A DNA stretch of 64,000 bases from Meconema thalassinum (taxonomy: Eukaryota; Arthropoda; Insecta; Orthoptera; Tettigoniidae), in NCBI GenBank assembly GCA_946902985.2, contig OX336396.1, forward strand, positions 230,595,297-230,659,296. Direction: 5' to 3'. The notes below the pieces were generated by a model. The model worked only from the letters and a program-made list of their open reading frames with translations, searched no databases and was not told the origin of the DNA. Below are positions 20,589 to 31,584 of this stretch, in pieces. Position 1 is the first letter of the stretch; each line of letters begins with the position of its first letter. Both the position numbers and the translations under genes were made by a program.

Positions 20589-23500
20589 TGAACCCTTGGG
20601 CCATAGGGTCCATGACGGTCGAACCACTGTCCTTAAGGAAGAAATGAAAGAAAAGTATAGTTTCTTAAAGGAATGGAGAGAGATTTTAAGCCAGGAATAT
20701 AGCTCAACATTGTGCAAGCGACTAGGGACAGATGTTCCTTAGATGAGATCACCCCACTCGACATGCCAGAGAGGGCTGGTCACGAGTATTAATAACTGAG
20801 TGGAATCTTCCACCGTGATAGAAAGAGAAGCCTGAATCGGAATTCAAGCTGACGTGGCTGGAAATTGACAACGTCGCATACGCGCCATAAGAGGAATAAT
20901 TAAAATTAACACGTTTACGAGCATAATAATGAGTAAACAAGCACAGTACAGTGAATCATTTTGAATGAGAGATTTTTCAGTATAGAGAAACCATGTAATA
21001 ATTGTGCAGAAATAAACTGCCGACGTAAGACGACGTCATCGGTGAATTACCTAAGCCTCTGTGGAGGGGAGAGACCAAAAGGAATGCAACTCCCACACAA
21101 TTGAGGACGAGAAATTAATTAATATATCCAAATTGCACGATCGATTCTTAGGTGCAATAAGATCATTTGACATTGAGAAGACGAGCTTTCGGAAGGTATA
21201 ATTTTTATATTTGTGGCACCATTATTTTAGAAGTTGACCACAGGAAAGGCTTGAGTCTTATTTTTTTGTAGTAAAACAGTATAAAGCTTCGGGCGTTTCC
21301 AAGCCAATCATGCAGTATTCGAACGGCCCGAGGGGTATCGCCACGCATCACGCATCACGAATCCGTCCAGGAGGACGTGAAGTTATATCAGCACATGCAG
21401 TTATTCTGAGAGCCCGTGAGGGGACGTAACTCTGCGTTACATCGATAACAGCTACCAGTACTCCTTGAGGGGAGAAACGCTGTTTAACACCGCCGAAGCA
21501 AGATCCGATAGCCACAGGCGTCACAGTAGTAACGACTTGCTTGCCTCCATAAGGAGCATTCAAGGCGAGATTTTAAAGTATCGCCGTAGTGAAATCTTAG
21601 GAAAATCCTAATTATAGGATTTAGGCCCGACTGTATACAAGTTAAAGTGAAAATTCGCAAGATATAGTCAGTGCAGGCTGCGAACGTCGGACTTAAAGGC
21701 GATAGGTCGTTATATGTTCGAACGAACAGATCATAACGTACGGAAGTATCGTACCAGACAGATAAACTGTTATTTAAATTGAAGCAACCTAAAAAGGAAG
21801 AACAGAATAAGGTTCGAACGTAGGAGCGTTAAAACAGTTCCAATAAATAGAATAGGAGACTATAAACATTAGCTCCAGATATCAGGCGAACAATTCTAAT
21901 AGTACTAGAATCAAGAAGTGCTAGCTGCTAGAAACTAAATCTATAGGTCTTAGAGGAGACCTCGATCCATATAGACTCTCGTTAGGATCAATAGACAGAT
22001 CGACAGAGAAGCCGTTCAAGCTAGATAATAGCCAGTTATCCAGGATAGGAATAGCAGAATTGAACTCCAGGGAACAGTAGATGTTTCAGGACTTTCGCAT
22101 TTCTTCAGAATAGGAAGCCGACATCAGATAAATCTCACCCTTGGAGACGGGAATTAAAGAAGATCACGTGTGATAGGCTCAGAAGTACGGCCTAGTGATC
22201 GAGTAATTGTGAAGTGTAAAATAATCAAGATTGTGTGTTAGATAATATTTTTAGTGTTATTATGTGTTCAAAAGGGACACACTAGTATATAAAAATGTCG
22301 TCAATATTAAGTGTTCTAGATATAGGTCAAAAAGTGTTTCTACGTAAGATGAATACCTTCAATATGGTGTAAAAAGTTCAAAGTGGGCCCCAAAAATGAA
22401 ACACCACACCAGATTTAAGATCATGGGATGATCTGAAAATATGTAAGTACAAAATTCATTTTTATTTTGGTGTCAGAAATTGATTGTGTGCAACTCACCG
22501 GAGTTTTGAGTGAAAGGGATGTGTTTTAATGAATAAATACTGAATAATCAAGAATACGGTCTGAACAATAATAAAATAAATAGAGAAATTATGAATAATT
22601 ATGTAAAGAATAAATCCCGTAGAGGTAATAGGTGAATAAAGGGTTAAAGTATTTAACAAATGTCATAAGAGCAAGCGAAATATCAGTTAAATATCATGAA
22701 AGACATTGAAATAAAGTAAAGTTGAGATATGAAAGAAATAGCTTTTGAGCTTATATAAAGAATAAAGAATAATAATAATAATTAAATATGGAAATGTTAA
22801 ATAAAAATCAAATAAATTGATATGAACATAAGAACGTTAAGCCTTAACGTATGTGTAAGAAATGAGGTTCAATGGAATATTTTAAAATAGGGAACGATTT
22901 ATCGACCATGGAAAGATTAATATGTGAATTAAAATAATATTGAATTGTTACTAAAGAGATTTTATCAGTTCTTGGGAAGACATTTTCGGCTTAAAATAAT
23001 GCATAGCGCATAATGAGCGCAAATATAATATTAAAGTGTCACGCTCGGAACGCGTAGTAGTTAAATACTTGGTACATTACTTATGGAGGGTAGTTGATTG
23101 CAGTGAATGATAATTGTATAAGTCCTCTATTTGTGACATTAGTATCACGAGGCATTGTGTATGTATTTAAAAAGGGAGCTAATATATGGTATTATTGAGC
23201 GTATGTCATATGGGCCACGGCCGACTCTAAATCGCATTTTGTATAAGCCCTCTGTATGGGATTAGTTCCCGAGGCACCTGAAGAGATTCGAATGCAGGAT
23301 CTTCTTATGATAAAAGCCCCTGAAATTCTCCGTCGTCGTATGTGTATTTAATCTTCCCAATCAATGAGGACCCTCTCATAATTAATAAATGCCAAGGATA
23401 TGAAAATGGTCTGTGAACCAAAGAATAGTTGTTTGAATGTTACGGTACAATAAAGCCTGGTCTCCTCAGAACTGGATAGAATGGAAAGGTTTGTTTTGAA

Positions 23501-24494
23501 AGCCTTGAAAATAAGCTACTAAAATGTTGGGTCAGACGGGAAATCTCCACCACCCTAACAGGTCATAAATCGCACCCCTTGTAGTAGAGACTAGCTTTCT
23601 TAAAGCGAGATGGAACAGAGACCGTCTCGTAAGCTGTTGTAAAGAGAAATAAATACACCAGGAGTGTTTAAAGTTGTTAACGACCCGGGCGTTGAACCGA
23701 GGTCCTTAAAGATAGATATTTCGTTTGCCGGTTCAGATCGTAGTTTCTTATATGATAATGGTCTATTAAGACATAAGAGATAAATAACAATCCCTATTGT
23801 AATAATGTATGGACGTGGGATTCCACGAGTTGATTGAAGGCAACTGAGTTCGGGAGTAACTATAGTTTTTTGACTGTGTCAAGTACCTTCACGCTCTGGA
23901 GTACACAATTGATTTTCTGATTACCTTGATATATTTGTGAAATAAAGAGAGATGATAACAACTGAATGTGTGGACATGCCCCCAAAAAAATTGAGTTAGA
24001 TAATTAAAGTAGATTTTAAATATAATTATATATTTGTCCTTGAGAAATAAGAAAATATAAAGCTAGTGTTTGAGGTGTACAAGAATGACACCGTAATAAT
24101 GAAAATGCATGGAGCCAACGAGCTCGGAGTTTTGTAAACTTAATGTTAGTGCTTTATGGAAGTGAGACTAAGTAAGAATTGTTGGTTTATGTGGAAACCA
24201 CAGGTTTTGAATTCAATATTTGTTTATTTTATTTTGTGATCCCTTGTTCATTTGGAACAAGCAGTTGATATTTGGGTCAGTAATTAAATTGTTTAAATGT
24301 TTGTAGCGCCATTAATTTTGTTAATTAAATATGTTTAAATAGGAGTGGATTTTGTTGTTATTTTTGCAAGTGTATCCTCTAATTAATCCAAAATATGTGA
24401 GTCACAGAATGGGGGAACTTACCGCTGCCCCGAAATCCCGAATTGAGCTACGCTGGTATACTGTGATTGGCATATTTCTTGCTAAATGGGCACA
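20589..24494 (+). repeat. gypsy-2 5' LTR (3.9 kb)
   Basis: Copy of 31585-35489, bounded by TGAACCC and GGGCACA. It is noncoding, with only short open frames that recur in both LTRs. A TATATAAAAA box lies at about 22284 and is a possible U3 promoter. A second TATA-like element lies just beyond the LTR, in the leader. The length is far above the few hundred bases to 1-2 kb usual for insect gypsy LTRs. Confidence 0.9.
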
Positions 24495-25075
24495 GGGGGA
24501 TATATAAATACTGTGCTGGATTAATAACTAGAGGAACACTTAAGTCGGTCATATCATGTAAAATTAAAGTAATGATAGGAAAAGCTACAACGTAAAATAT
24601 TAACTGACCGCATGGGTCCCTGGAAACTCATACCGAGCAGCCCTGAATATATATTATATTATGAACCCCCTAGCAAATCATCTTATGATTTTGGCGCCCA
24701 GTACGCAGGGCTGAGTTTTCCTAGGGAAAACCCGAGTTTTCTCGAAAAATCAAAATTTTCATTTTTTTGAAAAAAATGGTTTTTCGAAATTTTGAATTTT
24801 AAACACTTCCATAAAGGTTTATGAAATTGAATAAAGGTATTAAAAGGGTACGTTGTAAGTGAATACCCGTACCAAAGTAATATCTTAAAAGAGATTGGGA
24901 CACACCGATTCAGAGTATCATCTCTCAAGCATGTACTAGTGTGGTGGCATTTGTGGCCCACTGTATTTTTATATTAGAAAGATGGTGACGATGATGGAGT
25001 TAAAGGAGTGTTTGGATGAACATTTCCAAAAGAATAGGGACGAGATAATAAAAATAAGTACGCAAAGTACGGAAG
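24495..25075 (+). other. gypsy-2 leader with TATA-like and primer-site-like motifs
   Basis: GCACAG (24490-24495) and CTGTGC (24511-24516) form an inverted repeat across the LTR edge, enclosing GATATATAAATA. A primer-site-like TGGCGCCCA occurs at 24692-24700, nearly 200 bp from the LTR edge. An upstream ATG at 24982 opens a coiled-coil-like frame that ends at a TAG just after an A8 run (25080-25087), one base out of phase with the gag frame starting at 25076. Confidence 0.7.
24692..24700 (+). promoter_or_regulatory. Candidate primer-binding site TGGCGCCCA
   Basis: TGGCGCCCAGTACGCAGGGC has the form of a tRNA primer site, complementary to a CCA-terminated tRNA 3' end and followed by a G-rich context. 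It should directly follow U5, but the repeat-defined LTR ends 197 bp upstream, so its use is uncertain. Confidence 0.5.
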
Positions 25076-27775
25076 ATGCAAAAAAAAGAGAATAGGGAAG
25101 AGAGGCAGGAACTTTTGAACGCTTTAAAAGCCGATAGCAATGAGAAGTGGGAGGCCATAAACAATAAATTGGGAACAATAGACAATACATTGGGTCTCCA
25201 AAAGGATGAAAATAACAAAGTGTTCGAATCCATAAATGAGAGTTTGAATAAGTTGGATAGCCAACAGATTGAAAATAAAGAAGGGTTAGGAGCTATAAAC
25301 AATATATTGAGTCTCCAAAAGGAGGAAAATAACATAGTGTTCGAATCCATAAATGAAAGTTTGGAGTCACTAAAAACTGATAGTGTTAATATGAACACTA
25401 AACTAGAGGCCATGGAGACTAAAATACAAAGTAATATAAATGAGAAATTAGAAGGGATAATGAATGACAAATTCCAAGGTTTTGATACTAAGTTGGGGGA
25501 CAAGTTAATTGAGTTAAAAGGGGAAATCACAAGTAAAATTGAAAATGAAAATGGGGCACTTAAGTCTGAACTGCAAGGCCAAATCAACATATTGAAAGAC
25601 AGTATGGTAAATTCCCAAACTCAATGCGAAGAAAACTTTGAAAATTTAAAAGGTAATTTTAAGGCTATAAAAATTAAGTTAAATTCTATGGAAACAACAT
25701 GTCAAAAGAATGTAGACGATTGTAAAAATGAACTTGTAACCCAGATCCAAGGTGTGCAGAAAGAATTAGAAGCTCAGATAAAATCTAACAGCGATATTTG
25801 TAAGGCATCCCGGGAGGAAATAAGACAAAGCGTGAATAAGCTAGGAGATAGATTTGAAGGGGTTGAAGAGAAAGTAGGGACCCTCGAGGACAAAATCGGT
25901 GTAGTTCAGACTGAGGTAACTGAGATGAAAAATCAAAATATAAAGGATGCGCGGGATATGAAAGATCAATTTGAGCTATTTACCGGGCAGGTGGATGATA
26001 ACTTAAAGAAGTATGAGGGTGAAATAAATCGAAGATTAGGTATCTACGAGGGGCATCTCCAGGGTGAAAGAAAACAACGAGAGGATGAAAATAAGGATAA
26101 CACCCATAAAATAAATGAAATAAGTCAGGGTATTACTGAGGTCCAGGGAACTATCGAAAAATTAGAAGGACGAGTAGGAAAAACTAATAATGAAATAAAA
26201 CTGATTAAAGATGACTTATTGAAAGTGTCTAAGAAAACTGAGGAAAAGCTGGAAGGAATTAAGGGAGAGGTGGAGAAGAAGATAAAGGAAATACGAGAAG
26301 ACCTGGAGACTATAGGTGACGTTAAGCCAGAGATTATCAATCAACAGGCCATGATCATTAAGAAAGAGGTAGAAGAACAACTAAAGGAATTCAGGGATAG
26401 TTACAGGGATGAGCAATTCCAATCCAAAAAGGAAGAGGAAGAGATTAAAAGGAATCAAGAAAGAATTCAGAATGAATTAAGATCCCGATTGGAGAGGACG
26501 GAACATAAGAACAGTCAAATGGAAATCCAACTTATGGCAAATGAAGAAAGTGCCCGAAGAGAAAGGAAGCTAGAATTCGAAAATCAGGAGGAGTTTCCAA
26601 AAACAGGATGGGCAGATTCTCGTGAACAAGGCACAGATGCGGAGAGGGACTTAGGAGGGGAGAGCCCTTATAAGATCCCAGGATATCCAATGGCGATGTC
26701 AACCCCGTACACGAATCAGACAAATGGCCAAATAATAAACATTATTAAATCCAATGAGGATAGACCAGTAAAGTTTACGGGTAATAACATGTCTATTACT
26801 CCAAAATACTGGCTAAAAGAAGTGGCAGAGTATCTAAATGAAATGAAGGTTCCTCAGGATCGGAGACTGAGAGCTATTGAAAAGCTGTTGGCAGGTGATT
26901 GTCTCACCTGGTTCAGAAGCTTTAGATACACTTTTGATACGGTGGAAGGCTTTAGGGAAGCATTTTTAAAGCGATATTGGGCAGCAGATGTCCAAGAAAA
27001 TTTAAGGCTAGATCTGTACTCTAGGAAGTACAGCACCAATGCACCTACTAAATACTCGGAATTTTTCACCGCTCAGCTGTGTAAATTCCGCGAACTGGAT
27101 ATTGCTCCGGCAGAAAACGACCTGTGTGCCGCCATTGCAAGACAGCTTCCATATGAGATTCAGAGGCTGTTAATCTCATCCAAAGCCAGAAGTGCTGTGG
27201 AAGTGGAAAGCGTATTACGTCAGTTAGATATGACGACTTCGCACGTAACACCTCGGCATCAGAGACAAACTGAGCAAGTACACATGGCCAGCAGTCAGGA
27301 AACTGGAGAAAAACCAGCGACCAGGAATCAGTCCACCAGTACGGATACTCAAGGACGAGATCGAGAGTATGGGCACCAGGAGCCTAGAAGGATACAGCCA
27401 TATTACCGGGGAGGATATCGAGGAAGAAATCCTAGAACGACGGGTTATCGGCAACAGGAAAGCCGACCCTATAATAATAACCAGCAAAGGCCGGACAATA
27501 GAAAGAAATGGGAAAATTATCCCAGGAGAAATGTAAGGCCAGACGATAGGGATGATGAATATCGGGCCGAAATAGAAGAAAGATATCAGGAGAGTCTTCG
27601 TTATATGAACGAAAGACCAGATGAACCTGATAGGCAAAAAGTCCGTTGGAGTGAGGCAATCAAGAACCGGAAATCACCCGACCGACTAGACGGAGCTCAA
27701 AGCTTGGAACTACAAGCTCAGCTAAAGAATGAGGGAAAAGGGAGCCCTCAGGATAAAAAAAAACTCCAAATTTAA
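25076..27775 (+). CDS. gag: gypsy-2 Gag with giant coiled-coil extension
   Basis: The 899-residue Gag is long for the family. Residues 1 to about 540 are almost wholly charged, heptad-like coiled coil, including a near-duplicate around 27-100 (INESLNKLDSQ / INESLESLKTD). A Pro-containing linker leads to a capsid-like region at about 553-725 (NNMSITPKYWLKEVAEYL, GDCLTWFRSFRYTFDT, FREAFLKRYWAADVQENL) related to gypsy-1 Gag. The C-terminal 150 residues are Arg/Gly/Gln/Tyr-rich (RGGYRGRNPRTTGYRQQ) with no CCHC knuckle, so they probably bind RNA in a disordered way. It ends ten bases past an A9 run used to reach pol. An upstream ATG at 24982 may be the ancestral start, now out of phase. Confidence 0.88.
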   Translation: MQKKENREERQELLNALKADSNEKWEAINNKLGTIDNTLGLQKDENNKVFESINESLNKLDSQQIENKEGLGAINNILSLQKEENNIVFESINESLESLKTDSVNMNTKLEAMETKIQSNINEKLEGIMNDKFQGFDTKLGDKLIELKGEITSKIENENGALKSELQGQINILKDSMVNSQTQCEENFENLKGNFKAIKIKLNSMETTCQKNVDDCKNELVTQIQGVQKELEAQIKSNSDICKASREEIRQSVNKLGDRFEGVEEKVGTLEDKIGVVQTEVTEMKNQNIKDARDMKDQFELFTGQVDDNLKKYEGEINRRLGIYEGHLQGERKQREDENKDNTHKINEISQGITEVQGTIEKLEGRVGKTNNEIKLIKDDLLKVSKKTEEKLEGIKGEVEKKIKEIREDLETIGDVKPEIINQQAMIIKKEVEEQLKEFRDSYRDEQFQSKKEEEEIKRNQERIQNELRSRLERTEHKNSQMEIQLMANEESARRERKLEFENQEEFPKTGWADSREQGTDAERDLGGESPYKIPGYPMAMSTPYTNQTNGQIINIIKSNEDRPVKFTGNNMSITPKYWLKEVAEYLNEMKVPQDRRLRAIEKLLAGDCLTWFRSFRYTFDTVEGFREAFLKRYWAADVQENLRLDLYSRKYSTNAPTKYSEFFTAQLCKFRELDIAPAENDLCAAIARQLPYEIQRLLISSKARSAVEVESVLRQLDMTTSHVTPRHQRQTEQVHMASSQETGEKPATRNQSTSTDTQGRDREYGHQEPRRIQPYYRGGYRGRNPRTTGYRQQESRPYNNNQQRPDNRKKWENYPRRNVRPDDRDDEYRAEIEERYQESLRYMNERPDEPDRQKVRWSEAIKNRKSPDRLDGAQSLELQAQLKNEGKGSPQDKKKLQI
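27755..27764 (+). promoter_or_regulatory. Probable -1 frameshift site (A9C)
   Basis: The gag frame reads GAT AAA AAA AAA CTC CAA ATT TAA. A_AAA_AAA is a known class of slippery heptamer. Slipping -1 gives AAA AAA ACT CCA, open into pol without interruption, whereas the pol frame is closed by TAA at 27754-27756 just upstream. The pol protease motif lies only about 60 codons further on. Confidence 0.75.
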
Positions 27776-27864
27776 ATTGTCAAAAGTGGAAACATACCAG
27801 GAGCTGGGAGGAGGTAGAAATTGTAAATTGGATAGCCAGACCAGATGAACTAATTAACGAGGAT

Positions 27865-30800
27865 GTGGAAGGAATCCCACCTATTAAAAGAGAACTACCT
27901 ATAATTATGCTTAGGATAGAAGGATTACTGGTCAGAGCATTGATGGATACTGGATCCACAATAAGTTTAATTACACAAACCCTTTTAAGTGAATTGGAAA
28001 CAAGGGGCCGAGTACTAAAGATTCCCACATCAAGTGTAAAGATTAAGGGAATTATCCCTGAAAAATCTTTGACATGTAAATTTCAGGTATACATTGATTT
28101 AATCATGGGTAACGCTGAAATTTCGCAGTGCTTTTTGCTGGTAAATCAATTACCGTATAATGTCATTTTAGGTATTGATTTTATCCGTGAGAACAAGGTC
28201 ATTATAGACCTAGCGCAAAATTGCATTAGAATTCAAAGAGAGGATGTGGATGAGCAAAACATTAACCTACAGGAACAGGATGCGAAAATAGCAGAACAGG
28301 TATGGCATATGGAAGAAGTAATTGAGGAAGATGATAAGGACATAGAAAAGATATTGGAAGTCCTCAACATAGAATTCGAAGATAATGTGGAAAATGAGTT
28401 CGAGACCAACCTGTCCGGAAAGGTGGAGGAAGCTAAAGTCAGCCTCGAAATTAAGGAACAGTTAAAGAAATTATTATTGGATTATAGGGACGTATTTGAT
28501 TCCAAGCCAGGGAAGATTGAAAATTTTAAATACGCGTTCCAAGTCAACGATTGGGCACCGTTCAAACAAAAACCATACCCGGTTGCGGAAAAACATTACC
28601 CACAAACCAAGAAAACACTGCAGGAGATGATGAATGCAGGTGTTATAGAAAAGATGGCGACACCATATGTTAGTCCATTAGTGATTGTGAGTAAACCGGA
28701 TGGCTCAGTAAGGGTGTGTTTAGATGCCAGAAATCTAAATGCAAAAATCATACCAGAAAATGATTCGGCACCACCCATAAAAGAAATACTGAGGAAGTTT
28801 AAAGGCAAGAAGATTTTTACAAATATTGACATGACTTCTTCGTATCATCATCTCGAACTGGAAGAGAAAACCAGCTTGTTGACTGGATTTCAGTTCGATC
28901 AACAAACATACTGCTTTAGAAGATGTCCGTTTGGATTAAAGACTGCAGGATCGGCATTAATAAGAGCGCTGGATCGAAACCTGTCAGAGGAAGTGAAAGA
29001 GTGCACTATCCGATACGTAGATGACATTTTGCTTACCTCGGAGAACATTGAGGAACATTTAGAAAATTTGAAGAAATTATTAGAAGACCTAAGAAGGGCA
29101 AATTTTAAGATAAATTTAAAGAAGTCGAACTTCTGTCAAAGGCAAGTGACATTTTTAGGGCATGTGATTGACAAGGATGGTGTTAAACCAAATCCATGCA
29201 AATTGGAATCGATAAGGGATTTTCCAAGGCCTTTGAAAGTGAAGAACGTTCGCCAGTTTTTGGGATTGATTGGGTTCTTCTCAGGACATTGTCCATCATA
29301 CACCAAAACTGTTGCACCACTACAGGACCTTCTGAAGAAGGGGGGCAAGTGGAAATGGACGGAGGAAGCAGAAAAAGCATTCGTGGAGGCCAAGGAAATG
29401 CTCTTAAATTACGTGAAGCTAGGATATCCTGATTTTAATCAGAGATTTATCATTCAGACAGACGCATCCCAGATTGGAATAGGGGCAATGCTATATCAGG
29501 AGAACCCGGAAAACCCTGATAAGAAGAACTATCTAGCTTTCACAAGTAGGAGACTGAAACCACACGAGAAAAATTATACGATCAGCGAGATCGAGCTGTT
29601 AGCGATATTGCACGCGTTGCAATATTGGCGGAAGATCGTATATGGGTTTCAGGTCATTCTAAGGACAGATCATAAAGCCTTAACCTTTGTGATGAAGACT
29701 GATTTATCCAGTCAAAGGTCGATGCGTTGGGCTTTATATATTCAACAATTTGATGTCAAGATAGAGTACTGCCCAGGAAAGGAAAACATAGTTCCAGACT
29801 ACTTAAGTAGACAGCCAGAGTCCATAGAAGAGGAAGTAATGGCTATAGATTTGGAAGACAGGGATCAGCGTACTCTTAATGAGTTAAAAAGCATTAGTCA
29901 AAGGCAACGGGAGGATCCATGGATGAACATGCTCATATCATTCCTTGAGGGAAGCTTGATAAGAGGAACACCAGCGTACACGGAAGCTGAGAAGATAGCA
30001 CAGGACTACACGTTTTATAATGGGTTATTGTATAAGTTTGTGGACTCTGACCATACGAAATTAAGGATTGTTGTACCTGCAATTTGGCAGAGGAAAATAG
30101 TATGGTTAGCCCATAGATCGTTCGGACATATGGGAGTCGACAAAACAGTCTCGATGCTGAAAGAAGCATTTATATGGCCGAGACTGAGAGAAACTGTAAG
30201 GGACACGCTAAAGACATGTGATCTATGTCAAAGGATTAAACCTAATGCATTTTTGATGAGACAGAAGCCTATACCATTGTTGCCTGAAAGGCCCGGCCAA
30301 ATCATATCTATCGATAATTTTGGACCTTTGCCAAAGGCAAGAAGAGGAAATCGACACATAATGGTGGCTATGGATGTCTTCACTAAAATGGTTGTCCTTG
30401 CTCCCATACAGAAGACTAGTACCAAACAGGTGTTAAAACGACTTAAAGAAAAAGTGATACCGATTCTGGGGAAACCTGAGAATTTGTTGTCGGATCACGG
30501 CAGTTGTTTCACCAGTGTAGAGTTCAGACGAGAATTAGAAAGACTTGGGATACGTCAAATTTTGTCAAGTGTTCGCCATCCTGAGGCAAACCCTGTAGAG
30601 AGAGTTATGAGAGAAACGGCCAAGTATTGTAGAATATACTGTGCCGAAGAAAATTGGAAGTGGATAGATATTTTGGATATTATTGAATTTTGTATAAATA
30701 ATACAATCCATGAATCCACAGGAGAGATACCCATAACGTTACATCGGAATGAGCAACCAGAAAGACCTTGGAATCTGGTAATTCCTAGACCAGCAGACGC

Positions 30801-31365
30801 TCAGCCGGGAAGAGATGTACGAATTAGGAGAGCCTTTGAGCATCTAAAAGCTCAAGCCGACAGGAGGCAGAGAAGAAATAGGCATAAGAGGTATCATCGA
30901 CCATTATTAGCAGGAGAAATGGTGTTAGTGAAAAGACCAGCCATTTCGGATCCAGGGAACCGTGTGTACAAGAAGTTCCAGAAAATGTACCACGGACCAT
31001 ATCAGATAATCAGAGATTTGAGGAATAACGCATATAGAATTCGGCACTGTGAAACGGATCACGAAGTGACCATGAATTCAGCAAATTTGAAATTATATTA
31101 CCCTCCCGAAGATTTTGATGAAGAAAATGAACAAGCCCTGGTTATGGAAACATTTAGAGATGAATCCGCTTTTGACATAGACAAGAATAAGGAAGAAATA
31201 GAAAATAGAGCTCAAGCATTCGAGTGCGAATGCGAATTGGAGAAAGTATATTGGGAAATTAAAGAAATAATTGAATTTATTGAAGAAGAAAATTCCAATT
31301 TAAGAAAAGAAAATGATGAAATAAGGAAACGGGTAGGGATAGACCAAACCCGTAAGGGAGAATGA
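27865..31365 (+). CDS. pol: gypsy-2 Pol: protease, RT, RNase H, integrase
   Basis: Pol is made by frameshifting from gag, so the listed ATG is only the first Met; the frame is open from 27757. Counting from that Met: protease DTGS at 28-31; RT from about 225 with YVDD at 384-387; RNase H TDAS at 532-535; integrase zinc motif with His at 750 and CDLC near 787-790; catalytic residues Asp817, Asp877 and Glu912 (34 residues between the last two). Then comes a basic stretch, a GPYQI/YRIRH module and a polar tail with predicted coiled coil (about 1080-1166). All key residues are present. It would copy element RNA to DNA and integrate it. No envelope frame follows. Confidence 0.93.
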   Translation: MEGIPPIKRELPIIMLRIEGLLVRALMDTGSTISLITQTLLSELETRGRVLKIPTSSVKIKGIIPEKSLTCKFQVYIDLIMGNAEISQCFLLVNQLPYNVILGIDFIRENKVIIDLAQNCIRIQREDVDEQNINLQEQDAKIAEQVWHMEEVIEEDDKDIEKILEVLNIEFEDNVENEFETNLSGKVEEAKVSLEIKEQLKKLLLDYRDVFDSKPGKIENFKYAFQVNDWAPFKQKPYPVAEKHYPQTKKTLQEMMNAGVIEKMATPYVSPLVIVSKPDGSVRVCLDARNLNAKIIPENDSAPPIKEILRKFKGKKIFTNIDMTSSYHHLELEEKTSLLTGFQFDQQTYCFRRCPFGLKTAGSALIRALDRNLSEEVKECTIRYVDDILLTSENIEEHLENLKKLLEDLRRANFKINLKKSNFCQRQVTFLGHVIDKDGVKPNPCKLESIRDFPRPLKVKNVRQFLGLIGFFSGHCPSYTKTVAPLQDLLKKGGKWKWTEEAEKAFVEAKEMLLNYVKLGYPDFNQRFIIQTDASQIGIGAMLYQENPENPDKKNYLAFTSRRLKPHEKNYTISEIELLAILHALQYWRKIVYGFQVILRTDHKALTFVMKTDLSSQRSMRWALYIQQFDVKIEYCPGKENIVPDYLSRQPESIEEEVMAIDLEDRDQRTLNELKSISQRQREDPWMNMLISFLEGSLIRGTPAYTEAEKIAQDYTFYNGLLYKFVDSDHTKLRIVVPAIWQRKIVWLAHRSFGHMGVDKTVSMLKEAFIWPRLRETVRDTLKTCDLCQRIKPNAFLMRQKPIPLLPERPGQIISIDNFGPLPKARRGNRHIMVAMDVFTKMVVLAPIQKTSTKQVLKRLKEKVIPILGKPENLLSDHGSCFTSVEFRRELERLGIRQILSSVRHPEANPVERVMRETAKYCRIYCAEENWKWIDILDIIEFCINNTIHESTGEIPITLHRNEQPERPWNLVIPRPADAQPGRDVRIRRAFEHLKAQADRRQRRNRHKRYHRPLLAGEMVLVKRPAISDPGNRVYKKFQKMYHGPYQIIRDLRNNAYRIRHCETDHEVTMNSANLKLYYPPEDFDEENEQALVMETFRDESAFDIDKNKEEIENRAQAFECECELEKVYWEIKEIIEFIEEENSNLRKENDEIRKRVGIDQTRKGE

Positions 31366-31584
31366 GGTTCTGGGAACTTAAAGTCCAGACGAATAATGAA
31401 AGAAAGAAAGGGTAGGGACAGAGCATACCCGACCTACACAATTACCGGATACGACTTAAAAAAGTAAAAACAACAGTAAATGCGGATGACGTTATGATGG
31501 ATTCGACGGAAAGGAAATACAAATTAAATTGAAATAAATTTCCTCAAAATTTTCGAAAATTTATTTACCTAAGGAGGGGAGAGA
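31366..31584 (+). other. gypsy-2 3' noncoding region and polypurine tract
   Basis: This short untranslated stretch ends in AAGGAGGGGAGAGA (31571-31584), directly abutting the 3' LTR. It is the polypurine tract expected to prime plus-strand synthesis. Confidence 0.85.

Noticed and set aside
21348..21563. Short minus-strand frames inside the gypsy-2 LTRs, repeated at 32343
   Set aside because: They recur because the LTRs are duplicates; no motif and no start context.
25000..25590. 196-codon minus-strand frame opposite gypsy-2 gag
   Set aside because: Antisense shadow of a charged coiled-coil sequence, giving a Ser/Leu/Phe-rich product.
31366..31584. Envelope gene for gypsy-2 (errantivirus-like)
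   Set aside because: Only about 200 noncoding bases separate pol from the polypurine tract.
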